This document shows, in pieces, positions 38,393-46,999 of a DNA stretch of 64,000 nt. Position 1 is the first letter of the stretch; the number at the start of each line of letters is the position of its first letter. The notes under the pieces are model-generated. The model worked only from the letters and a program-made list of their open reading frames with translations, made no database searches and was not told the origin of the DNA. The DNA comes from Rhodococcus triatomae (GTDB taxonomy: Bacteria; Actinomycetota; Actinomycetes; Mycobacteriales; Mycobacteriaceae). The stretch lies in the NCBI RefSeq assembly GCF_014217785.1, contig NZ_CP048814.1:4464001-4528000 (forward strand). Reading direction: 5' to 3'. Made by a program: the position numbers and the translations under genes.

Positions 38393-39370
38393 TCAGCTCC
38401 CCGCGGCACCGAACAGACGGCTCAGTTCGGTGAGCCACGGCACGGCGACGGCGATGGTCGGAACGACCAGCAGAGTCGCGGACGCGACGTACGCGGCGGC
38501 CGCGATCCGTCCGCGGTCGTCGGAGTCGTCGGCCAGGCGCTGCACCCGCAGAACGGTGCTCGGTCCGCCGACGGCCATGGCTCCCTTCGGCGCCGTGGAG
38601 GCCGAACAGGCCACGAGAGCTCTCGCCAGCGGGGTGGGCCCGGTGGCCCGCACTGCCGAGTCGTCGGCGAGCATCTCGACGAGCAGTTGCACGGAGCCGA
38701 GCGCGGACTTGCTGCGCACGAAGCGGGGAAACGCCTCGTTGACCGCCGTGAAAGCCTCGAGGACGAGGTCGTGACGGGCGCGCAGATGCGACCGTTCGTG
38801 CGTGAGGATCGCCACGAGTTCCTCGTCGCTGAGATTCGCGAAGGTGCCCTCGCTGAGAACGACTCGCTGGCGCAGGCCGGGCAGGCAGTAGGCGATCGGC
38901 TCGGTCACGTCGAGCACCCGGAGGTCGGAGGCGTGGGCGACCGGGGCCCGCTGGTCGTGATGACCGAGGGTGCCGTGGTGGTCGAGGAGATCGACCAGCA
39001 TCCGGTGCCGGGACCGGCGTCGGCGGGTGCGGATCGCGACCTGGAGGAAGGCGAAGATCAACTTGGCACCGACGAGCACGGTGAGAGCGAACACACCCAC
39101 GTAGACAAGCCAGAGTGGTAGCCCCAGCGCATCGATCTCGGCGAGTGGTGCGGTGGTGGGCCGTCCGTCCGGGCCGGGAACCAGAAGCTGGCTGGCGATG
39201 GCCAGGCCCGAACTGAAGGCCGAGAGGACTGCTGCCAGCGCGATCGCCTGCCACAGCACGAGAGCGGCCCGCGGGGCTCGATACGGCCAGCGGGCCCGGC
39301 TGAGGAGGGCCGGAATCGGCCCGGCGAGAAGCAGGGCGAGAATTCCGAAGACCAGCGCGGTGGCGTTCAT
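38393..39370 (-). CDS. M56-family (BlaR1-like) membrane metallopeptidase
   Basis: This 325-residue protein has four membrane helices (near 3-20, 36-60, 84-108 and close to the C-terminus) and a zinc peptidase domain with HERSH at residues 191-195 (HExxH). It lacks the external penicillin-sensor domain of staphylococcal BlaR1, so it should not be read as a beta-lactam sensor. Mtb Rv1845c, next to the BlaI gene, is the match. It probably cleaves BlaI or another repressor in response to an envelope signal. The start at ATG 39370 follows the BlaI gene by 58 bp. Confidence 0.87.
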   Translation of the reverse strand: MNATALVFGILALLLAGPIPALLSRARWPYRAPRAALVLWQAIALAAVLSAFSSGLAIASQLLVPGPDGRPTTAPLAEIDALGLPLWLVYVGVFALTVLVGAKLIFAFLQVAIRTRRRRSRHRMLVDLLDHHGTLGHHDQRAPVAHASDLRVLDVTEPIAYCLPGLRQRVVLSEGTFANLSDEELVAILTHERSHLRARHDLVLEAFTAVNEAFPRFVRSKSALGSVQLLVEMLADDSAVRATGPTPLARALVACSASTAPKGAMAVGGPSTVLRVQRLADDSDDRGRIAAAAYVASATLLVVPTIAVAVPWLTELSRLFGAAGS

Positions 39371-39428
39371 GACGCTCTCATCATGCATGAACTCCCGTCA
39401 GGGGAGAAGTCGCGTTCCGGGAAACGGT

Positions 39429-39848
39429 TCAGCCGGCGCGGGTGCCCGGGGCCCCGGCAGCAGCATTCGGCTTCGCGCTCTCCTTGGCCTCGAGTGCGGC
39501 GAGCGCCTCCCGCAGTGCGGCGGCCTCGTCGGCTCCGACCTGACCCACGAAATGCACGAGAGCTGCGGCACGGCTACCGGACTGGTCCGCCTGCTGGAGC
39601 GCGTCGACCATCAGACTGGCGACGAGTTCCTCACGCTGGTGCACGGGCACGTAGCGGTGGGCGCGATCGTCGCGCTGCTGCACCACCAGGTGCTTCTTCG
39701 CCAAACGCTGCAGAACGGTCATCACCGTCGTGTACGCGAGCTCGCGCCGCGCGGACAGCGCCTCGTGCACCTGCCGTACGGTCTGGGGTTCCGAGGACGA
39801 CCAGAGGTGGTCCATCACTGCGCGTTCGAGTTCACCGAGTCCAGCCAT
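39429..39848 (-). CDS. blaI: BlaI/MecI-family transcriptional repressor
   Basis: This 139-residue regulator has a winged helix (LGELERAVMDHLWSSSEPQTV, then AYTTVMTVLQRLAKKHLVV, residues 4-55), as in BlaI/MecI, and a C-terminal dimerisation helix region. The tail is Ala-rich. Mtb Rv1846c is the match; that protein controls envelope and respiratory genes and its own operon. The perfect palindrome 35 bp upstream of the ATG is a likely self-operator. It is co-directional with the M56 gene and divergent from the DUF2156 gene. Confidence 0.92.
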   Translation of the reverse strand: MAGLGELERAVMDHLWSSSEPQTVRQVHEALSARRELAYTTVMTVLQRLAKKHLVVQQRDDRAHRYVPVHQREELVASLMVDALQQADQSGSRAAALVHFVGQVGADEAAALREALAALEAKESAKPNAAAGAPGTRAG

Positions 39849-39882
39849 GGGTCGATTCTACGGAAGTTGGGGTCGCGCGTCG

Positions 39883-39896
39883 TACTACCGGTAGTA
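39883..39896. promoter_or_regulatory. Candidate BlaI operator
   Basis: TACTACCGGTAGTA is a perfect 14-bp palindrome in the 91-bp gap between blaI and the DUF2156 gene. It resembles the TACTAC/GTAGTA half-sites I recall for mycobacterial BlaI. It sits 35 bp before blaI and 44 bp before the divergent GTG, so one dimer could control both genes. Confidence 0.75.
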
Positions 39897-39939
39897 GTAA
39901 AACCCCAGTTCGTCGTGTGGTAATGGTCATAATCGACGG

Positions 39940-42573
39940 GTGCGGTCGATACGGAAGCGTGAGACAGACGTCAGCGGGTCCTCGGACGAGCTCGCCGAGG
40001 AGGCCGCCGGTCGCGGTCCGTTCGGCGCGTGGCGAGTCGGCGGACTCCAGGCGTCGCCTGTGACGGCCGCGCTGGTCCTCGCACTCTGGGTGGCCGCGGT
40101 GGTCTCGGGGAGTGTGCTGCACGGCCCGTCCCATCACCTGGCGCAGCGAGTGGGCATCGGAATCGTGCCGATGGAACACGGCCGCGTCTGGACGCTCCTC
40201 ACCGCGGGCCTGTGGTGCACCGGGCTCGTCGCCTACGTGGCGGCCACCGTCCTGATCGTCGCGGTCGCGATGCCCCTCGAGCGGCGGATGGGATCCCGCC
40301 GTTTCGTCCTGGCCGCTGTGGTGACGCAGGTCCTGGGTGGTGTCCTCGGACTGGGTGTGGCGGCACTGGCCCGGCTGGTCGACGCCGGGTGGGGTTTCCG
40401 CTTGCACGTCGGGGTGGCGGTGGGTCCGAGCACGTGGATCGTGGGGGCGTTGATGGCGGCGACCGCCGACATGGGCACCCTGTGGCGGCGGCGGATCCGG
40501 GTGGGTGTCCTCGCGTTGACGATCACCCTGGCGCTGTTCGGGGGCGAGCTCCAGGACGTGGTGCGCCTCGCCGCGGCGGTGGTCGGGCTGGCAATCGGTG
40601 CGTCGGTCGTGGGACGTTCCGCCCGCGGTGACCGCATCGTCGGAACGCGCAGGGAGGGCCGCGTCCTGGTCGCCATCGTGGTCGCGGCGTCCGCGCTGGG
40701 GCCGATGCTGGCGGCGCTGTCACCCCACGCGGCCGGTCCGCTCGCGGTGTTGCGGGAACTGTTCCGCGGAGCGCAGTGGACCGCCCCGGAGGTGCGGGCA
40801 CTCTGTGACGCCGCACCGACCGGGACGGACTGCCGCCAGGGTCTGCTCGAACTGCGCCTGTCCGGTGTCGGTCCCACCCTGCTCGCCCTCATGCCCTCGG
40901 TGTTCGTCCTGGTCCTCGCGGACGGCCTCCGTCGGGGACGGCGGTTCGCCTGGATCGGGGCCGTGGGCGCACAGGTGGTGCTGTTGGCACTCGCGCTGCT
41001 CAACTTCGGCGTCCGCTACCTGGACGCGGTGTCGCCGGATTCGCTCTACTACGGACTGGCGGACCCGGACGTGTACCGCACGCTGGTTCCGTTCCTCGCG
41101 CCCGCCGCGATCCTCGTGGTCCTGCTCGCCACGCGCGACCTGTTCGACGTCCACGCTCCGGCGGGAACGTACCGGCGATGGGCGACGGCGACGGCCGGCT
41201 TCACCGTGGTGCTCGCCGCGCTGTACGTCGCCGGGGCCTGGCTCGCTCGCGCCGGTCTCGACGGCGGGCCGACCGTGCCCACCCTGATCGCCGACTTCCC
41301 CGAACGGTTGGTGCCACCGGTCTACCTGCAATGGTTCGAGCCGAGGTTCCTCCCCACCGATGCCGTGGCCACCCTGCTCTACGAGTGGACCGGCGTCGTC
41401 TTCTGGGCGGGGCTGTGCGCCGGGGTGGCGTGGACCTTCCTCCGGCCGGCCGTGGGCGCGGACAGCGCCGACGCGGCCCGTGCTCGGTCGTTGCTGCAGG
41501 CGGGCAGCGGCAGCCCTCTGTCGTGGATGACGACCTGGCGGGGGAACAGTTACTGGTTCACGCCGGACGGCAGCGGATACGTCGCCTACCGCGTGATCGG
41601 AGGTGTCGCTCTCACGACCGGCGACCCGGTGGGGCGACCGGACCGGCTCCGTGACGCCGTCGTCGGCTTCGCCGAGTACGCGGCGCACAACGGATGGGTC
41701 CCGTGCTTCTATTCGGTGACCGGTCAGGTGCGCCGGGTGACCGACGACCTGGGGTGGGGCGGATTGCAGGTCGCCGAGGAGACCGTGCTCGACCTGGGGT
41801 CGCTGGCGTTCACCGGCAAGAGGTTCCAGGACGTACGCACTGCGCTCAACCGGGCCCGCAAGTCGGGGATCTCGGCCGAGTGGGTGAGGTTTCCCACGGC
41901 GCCTGCGGCGATCACCGACCAGATCGCCGCGATCTCCGAGGAGTGGGTCGCCGACAAGGGAATGCCGGAAATGGGCTTCACGCTCGGGGGACTCGACGAG
42001 CTCGACGACCCGGAGGTGCGCGTGCTGGTGGCCGTGGACGAGGACCGCACGGTGCACGGCGTCACCTCGTGGCTGCCGGTGTACCGGGAGGGCGTGATCG
42101 TCGGCTGGACCCTGGACTTCATGCGCCGGCGTGCCGGTGAGCCACGGGGGACCGAGGTGTTCCGGCCCGCGATGGAGTTCCTCATCGCCTCGGCCGCCCA
42201 GCTACTCGAGGCGGAAGGCGCAGAGTTCGTCAGCCTGTCGGGCGCCCCGCTCGCCAAGGTCGCGGAGCCGGACGAGCCGGAGCCGGCCGAGTCGTCGGAG
42301 CTGAACGGGGCTCGCACGCTGTCCGAGGTACTGGACAACGTCCTCGACCTGCTCGGTCGCACCCTCGAACCCGTGTACGGGTTCCGTTCCCTGCTCGCAT
42401 TCAAGTCGAAGTTCCACCCGCGATACGAGGCGATGCACATGACGTTTCCCGATCCCGCAGCCCTGCCGAGCATCGGCAGCGCCGTGGGGCGCGCCTATCT
42501 GCCGCACGTGTCGATGGGCCAGGGTGTCCGTCTGGTGCGGACCATCGTCTCCGGCCGGGTCACCCGGACGTGA
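39940..42573 (+). CDS. Large membrane protein: rhomboid-like N-terminus plus DUF2156 synthase-like domain
   Basis: This 877-residue protein has about ten membrane helices in the first ~500 residues. The early part (RVWTLLTAGLWCTGLVAY, LERRMGSRRFVLA) looks rhomboid-like. A C-terminal DUF2156 domain follows (WRGNSYWFTPDGSGYVAYR near 528, VALTTGDPVG, and YGFRSLLAFKSKFHPRYEAM near the end), the aminoacyl-transfer domain of MprF-type lysylphosphatidylglycerol synthases. It probably modifies a lipid headgroup, though the donor tRNA and acceptor are not shown. The GTG at 39940 lies 7 bases after CATAAT, so the mRNA may be leaderless. It shares a palindromic operator with blaI. Confidence 0.8.
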   Translation: MRSIRKRETDVSGSSDELAEEAAGRGPFGAWRVGGLQASPVTAALVLALWVAAVVSGSVLHGPSHHLAQRVGIGIVPMEHGRVWTLLTAGLWCTGLVAYVAATVLIVAVAMPLERRMGSRRFVLAAVVTQVLGGVLGLGVAALARLVDAGWGFRLHVGVAVGPSTWIVGALMAATADMGTLWRRRIRVGVLALTITLALFGGELQDVVRLAAAVVGLAIGASVVGRSARGDRIVGTRREGRVLVAIVVAASALGPMLAALSPHAAGPLAVLRELFRGAQWTAPEVRALCDAAPTGTDCRQGLLELRLSGVGPTLLALMPSVFVLVLADGLRRGRRFAWIGAVGAQVVLLALALLNFGVRYLDAVSPDSLYYGLADPDVYRTLVPFLAPAAILVVLLATRDLFDVHAPAGTYRRWATATAGFTVVLAALYVAGAWLARAGLDGGPTVPTLIADFPERLVPPVYLQWFEPRFLPTDAVATLLYEWTGVVFWAGLCAGVAWTFLRPAVGADSADAARARSLLQAGSGSPLSWMTTWRGNSYWFTPDGSGYVAYRVIGGVALTTGDPVGRPDRLRDAVVGFAEYAAHNGWVPCFYSVTGQVRRVTDDLGWGGLQVAEETVLDLGSLAFTGKRFQDVRTALNRARKSGISAEWVRFPTAPAAITDQIAAISEEWVADKGMPEMGFTLGGLDELDDPEVRVLVAVDEDRTVHGVTSWLPVYREGVIVGWTLDFMRRRAGEPRGTEVFRPAMEFLIASAAQLLEAEGAEFVSLSGAPLAKVAEPDEPEPAESSELNGARTLSEVLDNVLDLLGRTLEPVYGFRSLLAFKSKFHPRYEAMHMTFPDPAALPSIGSAVGRAYLPHVSMGQGVRLVRTIVSGRVTRT

Positions 42574-43444
42574 CGGCCGAATCGTCGGCGGGAGCGGCGG
42601 ACACCGGCGCGGGTACCGGCCCGCCGACGGCGCCGTAGACGTGGCGGGTGCCGATCGGCACGACCAGTGGCCGGTCGGAGACCGGATCCTCGATCACCGC
42701 GGCCTCGAGCCCGAACACGTCGAGCAACAGTTCGGTGGTGACGACCTCCGCGGGCTTGCCGGAGGCCACGACCGCCCCTCGGTTCATCACGATCAGCTGA
42801 TCGCTGTACCGGATGGCCAGGTTGAGGTCGTGGAGCACCATGACGACGGTGCGCCCCATCTCCTCGTGCAGCCGGTCCACGAGATCGAGAACCTCGATCG
42901 AGTGCGCCAGGTCGAGATACGTGGTCGGCTCGTCGAGGAGCAGGATGTCGGTGCCCTGGGCCAGTGCCATCGAGATCCATGCGCGCTGCCGCTGGCCGCC
43001 CGACAGTTGGTCGACGGGCCGGTCGGCCAGGTCGGAGACACCGGTGAGCGCGAGGGCACGGGCGACCTCGCCCTCGTCGTCGGAGGACCACTGCCGGATC
43101 CACGACTGGTGCGGGTGCCTGCCCCGGGACACCAGGTCGGCGACCGTCAGGCCCTCGGGTGCGGTGGGGGACTGGGGCAGCATGCCGAGTGTGCGGGCGA
43201 CGTCCTTGGTGCGCATGGTCCCGATGGCCTTGCCGTCCAGGAGAACCGACCCGTGCTTCGGCTTGAGGAGCCGGCCGAGTGCGCGTACCAGGGTGGACTT
43301 CCCGCATCCGTTGGGGCCGATCACGGTGGTGACGACACCGGTGGGGATGTCCAGCGACAGGTCGTCGATGATGACCCGGTCGCCGTACCCCAGCGTCAAC
43401 GATTCTGCCCGCAGGCGCGATTCGGGAGAGTGGGGGGACGTCAT
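42560..43444 (-). CDS. Iron-siderophore ABC transporter, ATP-binding protein (FecE type)
   Basis: This 294-residue ATPase has Walker A GPNGCGKST, a Q-loop in MLPQSPTAPEG, the signature LSGGQRQRAWISMALAQG, Walker B LLLDEP and the H-loop in LHDLNLA. All are typical of the FecCDE/FepC branch for ferric siderophores. The ATG overlaps the stop of the upstream permease by 4 nt. Its 3' end overlaps the convergent DUF2156 gene by 14 bp. No substrate-binding lipoprotein gene is in the cluster, so it must be encoded elsewhere. Confidence 0.94.
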   Translation of the reverse strand: MTSPHSPESRLRAESLTLGYGDRVIIDDLSLDIPTGVVTTVIGPNGCGKSTLVRALGRLLKPKHGSVLLDGKAIGTMRTKDVARTLGMLPQSPTAPEGLTVADLVSRGRHPHQSWIRQWSSDDEGEVARALALTGVSDLADRPVDQLSGGQRQRAWISMALAQGTDILLLDEPTTYLDLAHSIEVLDLVDRLHEEMGRTVVMVLHDLNLAIRYSDQLIVMNRGAVVASGKPAEVVTTELLLDVFGLEAAVIEDPVSDRPLVVPIGTRHVYGAVGGPVPAPVSAAPADDSAVTSG

Positions 43445-44538
43445 GCGGAGACCTTCCGGTTGTTGCGCACCAGCAGATACAGGAGGAACGGGCCACCGAG
43501 CGCGGAGGTGACGATACCGACGGGGAGCTCGACCGGAAGCAGGGTGCGGGCGATGAGGTCGCTGCCGACGACCAGGACGGCTCCACACAGGGCCGCGGCG
43601 ACGAGCGGGGGCCCCGGCGAACGGACGAGTCGCATGGCGACCTGGGGAGCGGCGAGCGCGACGAAGCCGACCGGCCCCGCCGCCGCGGTCGCGCCCGCGG
43701 CCAGCACGACGGCGGCGAGCAGGAGCAGGGCCTGCGAGGACTGCAGCCGGATACCGAGCGACGCGGCATTGTCGTCGCCGAGTCGCAGCGCACCCAGGGT
43801 GAACGACCCGATGAGGGCGGCCGCGCCGATCACGCCGAGGATGGCCAGCAGCGGCCATACCTGGTTCCACGACGCGGCGGCGAGGGAACCGTTGAGCCAC
43901 ACCTGGGCCCGCGAGGCGTCGTTGATGTCGGCGGAGATCAGGAGCCACTGAGTGACGGCGATGAGCATCGCATTCGTACCGATGCCGATGAGGATCAACC
44001 GGTAGCCCTCGACACCTTTGCGCCAGGCGAGCAGGTAGATCGCCAGCGCGGTGACGATTCCGCCGGCCAGCGCCGCGAGGGGGATGCCGAGGATGGCCAG
44101 GAGGCCGATGAACGAGCCTCCGCCACCGAGCACGATGAGGCTCACGGCGGCGGCACTGGCGCCTGCGGTGATACCCAGGATGTCCGGGCTGGCGAGGGCA
44201 TTGCGCGAGATCGACTGGGTGAGTGCACCGGCCAGGCCGAGTGCCATCCCGATCAGGGCCGCGACCAGTGCTCGGGGCAGGCGCAGGTCGGTGACGATGA
44301 ACCGTTGCGCACGCGTGCCGCCACCGAGGAGCACGTTGACGACCTCGGGGATGGACATCGGGTAGTCGCCGGAGCCGATCTCGAGGCAGAACAGCACGAA
44401 CAGGGCCGCGACCAGCGCGAGGTTGACGGTGACTCCGAGCGGCCGGAAGACGGTGGAGAACGGGCCGAACCGCACCGCCGGGCGAGCCGGTACCGTCGTC
44501 GGCTGCTCGGTGGTGGACCGGGTGTCGAGAACGCTCAC
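43441..44538 (-). CDS. Iron-siderophore ABC transporter permease (FecCD family)
   Basis: This 365-residue permease has about nine to ten helices and the FecCD landmarks LRLPRALVAALIGMALGLAGALTQ and GGPFLLYLLVRNNRK at the end. The GTG at 44538 overlaps the upstream permease stop (GTGA). The longer open frame in front is a shadow of that upstream gene. It forms the second half of the membrane channel together with the upstream RDD-fused permease. Confidence 0.93.
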   Translation of the reverse strand: MSVLDTRSTTEQPTTVPARPAVRFGPFSTVFRPLGVTVNLALVAALFVLFCLEIGSGDYPMSIPEVVNVLLGGGTRAQRFIVTDLRLPRALVAALIGMALGLAGALTQSISRNALASPDILGITAGASAAAVSLIVLGGGGSFIGLLAILGIPLAALAGGIVTALAIYLLAWRKGVEGYRLILIGIGTNAMLIAVTQWLLISADINDASRAQVWLNGSLAAASWNQVWPLLAILGVIGAAALIGSFTLGALRLGDDNAASLGIRLQSSQALLLLAAVVLAAGATAAAGPVGFVALAAPQVAMRLVRSPGPPLVAAALCGAVLVVGSDLIARTLLPVELPVGIVTSALGGPFLLYLLVRNNRKVSA

Positions 44539-45998
44539 AGGGACGCCAGCTTCCTGCGCCGCACCAGCGCGATGAAGAAGGGTGCGCCGAACACGGCGAG
44601 AACGATGCCCACCTGCAGTTCGCCGGGACGCGTGACGACGCGGCCGATGACGTCGGCGGTGACGAGCATGACGCCGCCGAGTATCCCGGCGTAGGGAACG
44701 AGCCATCGATAGTCGGGGCCGGTGATGGCACGGGCGATGTGGGGTACCACCAGGCCGATGAACGCGATCGGACCGCAGGCGGCGGTGGCAGCACCGGTGA
44801 GCAGGGTGATCGCGATGATCCCGAGGGTGCGGCTACGGATGATGCTCGTGCCGAGCGAGCGCGCCATGTCCTCGCCGAGGCTCAGTACGTTCAACCCGGG
44901 TGTGCTCGCCAGGGCCAGGACGAGCCCTGCTATCAGGAAGGGCAGTACCTGCCAGAAGATGTCGAACCCGCGGCCCGCGACCGAGCCGACCACCCAGAAT
45001 CGGTAGGAGTCCAAGCTGTTCTGATCCACGATGATGATCGCCTGCGTCATCGCCTGGAGGAAGAAGGCGACGGCGGCGCCCGCCAGCGCGAGGCTCAGGG
45101 GGCTGGATGCCCCGTTGCCCAGCGAGGCGAGTCCGAAGACCGTGATGCTCGCGATGGCCGAACCGGCGAAGGCGAACCACAGGTACTGGCTCGGCGAGCT
45201 GAACCCGAACAGGAACATCGACAGCACGACGAGCAACGCGGCGCCCGCGTTGAGGCCGAGGAGTCCCGCATCGGCGAGCGGGTTGCGGGTGTGGCCCTGG
45301 ATCAGTGCCCCTGCGACGCCGAGCGCGATTCCGACGACGAGGCCGAGGACGGTGCGGGGGACGCGCAGGGAGCGCACGATGAGGTCGGCCTGGTTGCCGT
45401 CGGCGCTGAAGAGGGCATGGAAGATCTCCGGGAACGTCAGGGCGCGGGCACCGACCGCGAGACTGGCCAGCAGGACCACGGCGAGGATCACCACGAGGAC
45501 GGCGAGCCCGAGGAGCCGTCGCCGCCGGACTCCGGCGACGCTGCCGTCACCGGCGACGGGCTCGAAGCCCTCGGCCTGGGCGGTGGCGGTCCGCACGACT
45601 TCGATGTCGCGCCGGACGAGGCGGGTCAGTGCCCGCCGCACCCCGATCGGTTGCCGGGTGTCCCGGTCGCGCGCGACGAGGCCGAACCAGCCCATGGCTG
45701 CGCTCGCACCGGTGCGGCCGACCCGGAACCCGTTGTTCCAGACGATGAGACCGGCTGCGATCGCCAGCGCGGCCCCGCCGAACACGAGGCGGTCGGCCGG
45801 GCCGCCACCGTTCTCGTCGCTGAGCGCTTCCACGATCATGGCGCCGACGAGCAGGGGGAGCAGGGCGAGCACGAGGTCGACGAGGGCTGCAGCCGCGACG
45901 ACGATTTTCGGCGCCGGCCCGACGGGGGCGGCGCGTCGCCCGGTGAACTCGACCGGGTCCGGCGTCACGCCCTCGGTCAGTTGTCGTGTGGTGGTCAC
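44535..45998 (-). CDS. FecCD-type iron permease with an N-terminal RDD-like domain
   Basis: This 487-residue protein is longer than a normal FecCD permease (about 330-350). The C-terminal 330 residues are a standard permease (SLRVPRTVLGLVVGIALGVA, IQGHTRNPLADAGLLG, FIGLVVPHIAR). The first ~135 residues have two helices (about 32-56 and 70-90) and then WNNGFRVGRTGAS, RDRDTRQPIGVRRALTR, which reads like an RDD-family domain. The GTG at 45998 is used; AGGAG lies 14-18 nt upstream. It is the first gene of an operon headed by an iron box at 46047. What the RDD part adds is unknown. Confidence 0.85.
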   Translation of the reverse strand: MTTTRQLTEGVTPDPVEFTGRRAAPVGPAPKIVVAAAALVDLVLALLPLLVGAMIVEALSDENGGGPADRLVFGGAALAIAAGLIVWNNGFRVGRTGASAAMGWFGLVARDRDTRQPIGVRRALTRLVRRDIEVVRTATAQAEGFEPVAGDGSVAGVRRRRLLGLAVLVVILAVVLLASLAVGARALTFPEIFHALFSADGNQADLIVRSLRVPRTVLGLVVGIALGVAGALIQGHTRNPLADAGLLGLNAGAALLVVLSMFLFGFSSPSQYLWFAFAGSAIASITVFGLASLGNGASSPLSLALAGAAVAFFLQAMTQAIIIVDQNSLDSYRFWVVGSVAGRGFDIFWQVLPFLIAGLVLALASTPGLNVLSLGEDMARSLGTSIIRSRTLGIIAITLLTGAATAACGPIAFIGLVVPHIARAITGPDYRWLVPYAGILGGVMLVTADVIGRVVTRPGELQVGIVLAVFGAPFFIALVRRRKLASL

Positions 45999-46046
45999 GG
46001 CTGGTGTGTCGCTCCTGGATCACTGCGGATGTTGTGCGTCTCCGTC

Positions 46047-46065
46047 TTAGGTTACGGAACCCTAT
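46047..46065 (-). promoter_or_regulatory. DtxR/IdeR-type iron box for the ABC transporter operon
   Basis: TTAGGTTACGGAACCCTAT closely matches the 19-bp consensus TTAGGTTAGGCTAACCTAA. It lies about 50 bp upstream of the first permease gene, as expected for an iron-dependent repressor that shuts off siderophore uptake when iron is plentiful. Confidence 0.85.
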
Positions 46066-46122
46066 TCTGCTCCGAGTCGGACGGGCCAGTGGGCGGCATC
46101 ACAGACCGCAAGGCTATTGAAT

Positions 46123-46141
46123 TTTGGTGAGGCTACCCTAT
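46123..46141 (+). promoter_or_regulatory. DtxR/IdeR-type iron box for the divergent gene
   Basis: TTTGGTGAGGCTACCCTAT matches the same 19-bp consensus with a few changes. It ends 42 bp before the GTG of the next gene on the plus strand, giving that gene its own iron box. Confidence 0.82.
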
Positions 46142-46183
46142 CTTCATACTCATCAGCTTCGTACACGAGAAATGGAGTGCCCG

Positions 46184-46921
46184 GTGACTGCCACGCTTCT
46201 TGCCCCCGCGACCGTGCTGGACCGTTCCCTGAGCAGGATGCGTGAACTTCACCCCGACTATCCCCGCATGTACGCCGTCGCGACGATGGCCGGCGAGGGG
46301 AAACGCCGATGGTGGGCGCTGGGTGGCGCGCAGCGGGCCAGTCGCATCTCGCTGATGCTCGACCGTGCCGTCGACGACCTCGGCGACCCGGATGCGGCTG
46401 CGCTCCAGGTCGCGTCCTCCCTGATCCATGCGGTGGTCGGACGCGTGACCGCGTTGACCGCCCTCGAGGGCAGGGCGTGGGACTGCGGGGTGGAGAACCT
46501 CTGGATACACATGGACAACGACGGCTGCATCGACTGGGCCGGGATCGTCGACGAGACGCTGCGGGTGCTCCCGGGCGATCCGGCTGCCGGGACTCCCGGC
46601 ACCGTGACCGTTCCGTGCGAGCGTGCACTCCACCTGTGGACCGCCAGCAGGTGCATGTCCTCGCTGAGCGCGGTCGCCACCTCGCTCTCGCGGTGCAGTT
46701 CGATCGACCGGCGCCGGTATTGGGGCCTGGTGGGGGAGTCCGTTCTCGGTGCGGCGACGCATGTCCCGTTGCTCGCGGGAATCGGTGGGGCCGACGCCCA
46801 GCGGCGAGGGCAGGGATTGCTGGACGCGTTCGTCGCCTCCGGTGCCCCGGTGCGGTCGCGGGTGCGCCCGTGGGTCCGGCCCGGTCGGGCTCCGCACGGA
46901 GCGGTATTGCGCAATAGGTAA
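46184..46921 (+). CDS. Iron-regulated protein, FhuF-like but without the cluster cysteines
   Basis: This 245-residue protein follows an iron box and is divergent from a siderophore ABC operon. The core (ALQVASSLIHAVVGRVTAL, then NLWIHMDNDGCIDWAG) resembles the N-terminal domain of FhuF-type siderophore-iron reductases. The C-terminal CCx10CxxC signature for a [2Fe-2S] centre is absent; the six cysteines are scattered. It may bind siderophore or assist iron release, but this is inference from context. GTG 46184 has GGAG 6 nt upstream; ATG 46172 is an alternative. The third iron box overlaps its stop codon. Confidence 0.6.
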   Translation: MTATLLAPATVLDRSLSRMRELHPDYPRMYAVATMAGEGKRRWWALGGAQRASRISLMLDRAVDDLGDPDAAALQVASSLIHAVVGRVTALTALEGRAWDCGVENLWIHMDNDGCIDWAGIVDETLRVLPGDPAAGTPGTVTVPCERALHLWTASRCMSSLSAVATSLSRCSSIDRRRYWGLVGESVLGAATHVPLLAGIGGADAQRRGQGLLDAFVASGAPVRSRVRPWVRPGRAPHGAVLRNR

Positions 46922-46933
46922 GGCTTACCTTAT
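46915..46933. promoter_or_regulatory. Third DtxR/IdeR-type iron box, overlapping the stop of the FhuF-like gene
   Basis: The core aggtaag-g-cttacct (46917-46931) is a perfect palindrome, and the flanks extend the match to the 19-bp iron-box consensus. It is the most symmetrical of the three boxes. No gene of evident iron function starts just downstream: the next is a thioesterase at 47195. Confidence 0.78.
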
Positions 46934-46999
46934 GGTTGTGTCGTGCTTCCGGGCCGTGCCGGAGTCCTGAGGGCTGCAGAGACTCCCGGTCCTTGCGAC

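Noticed and set aside
38393-39848. A beta-lactam resistance regulatory system (BlaR1/BlaI)
   Set aside because: The M56 protein lacks the penicillin-binding sensor domain and no beta-lactamase gene is nearby; a general envelope-stress role fits better.
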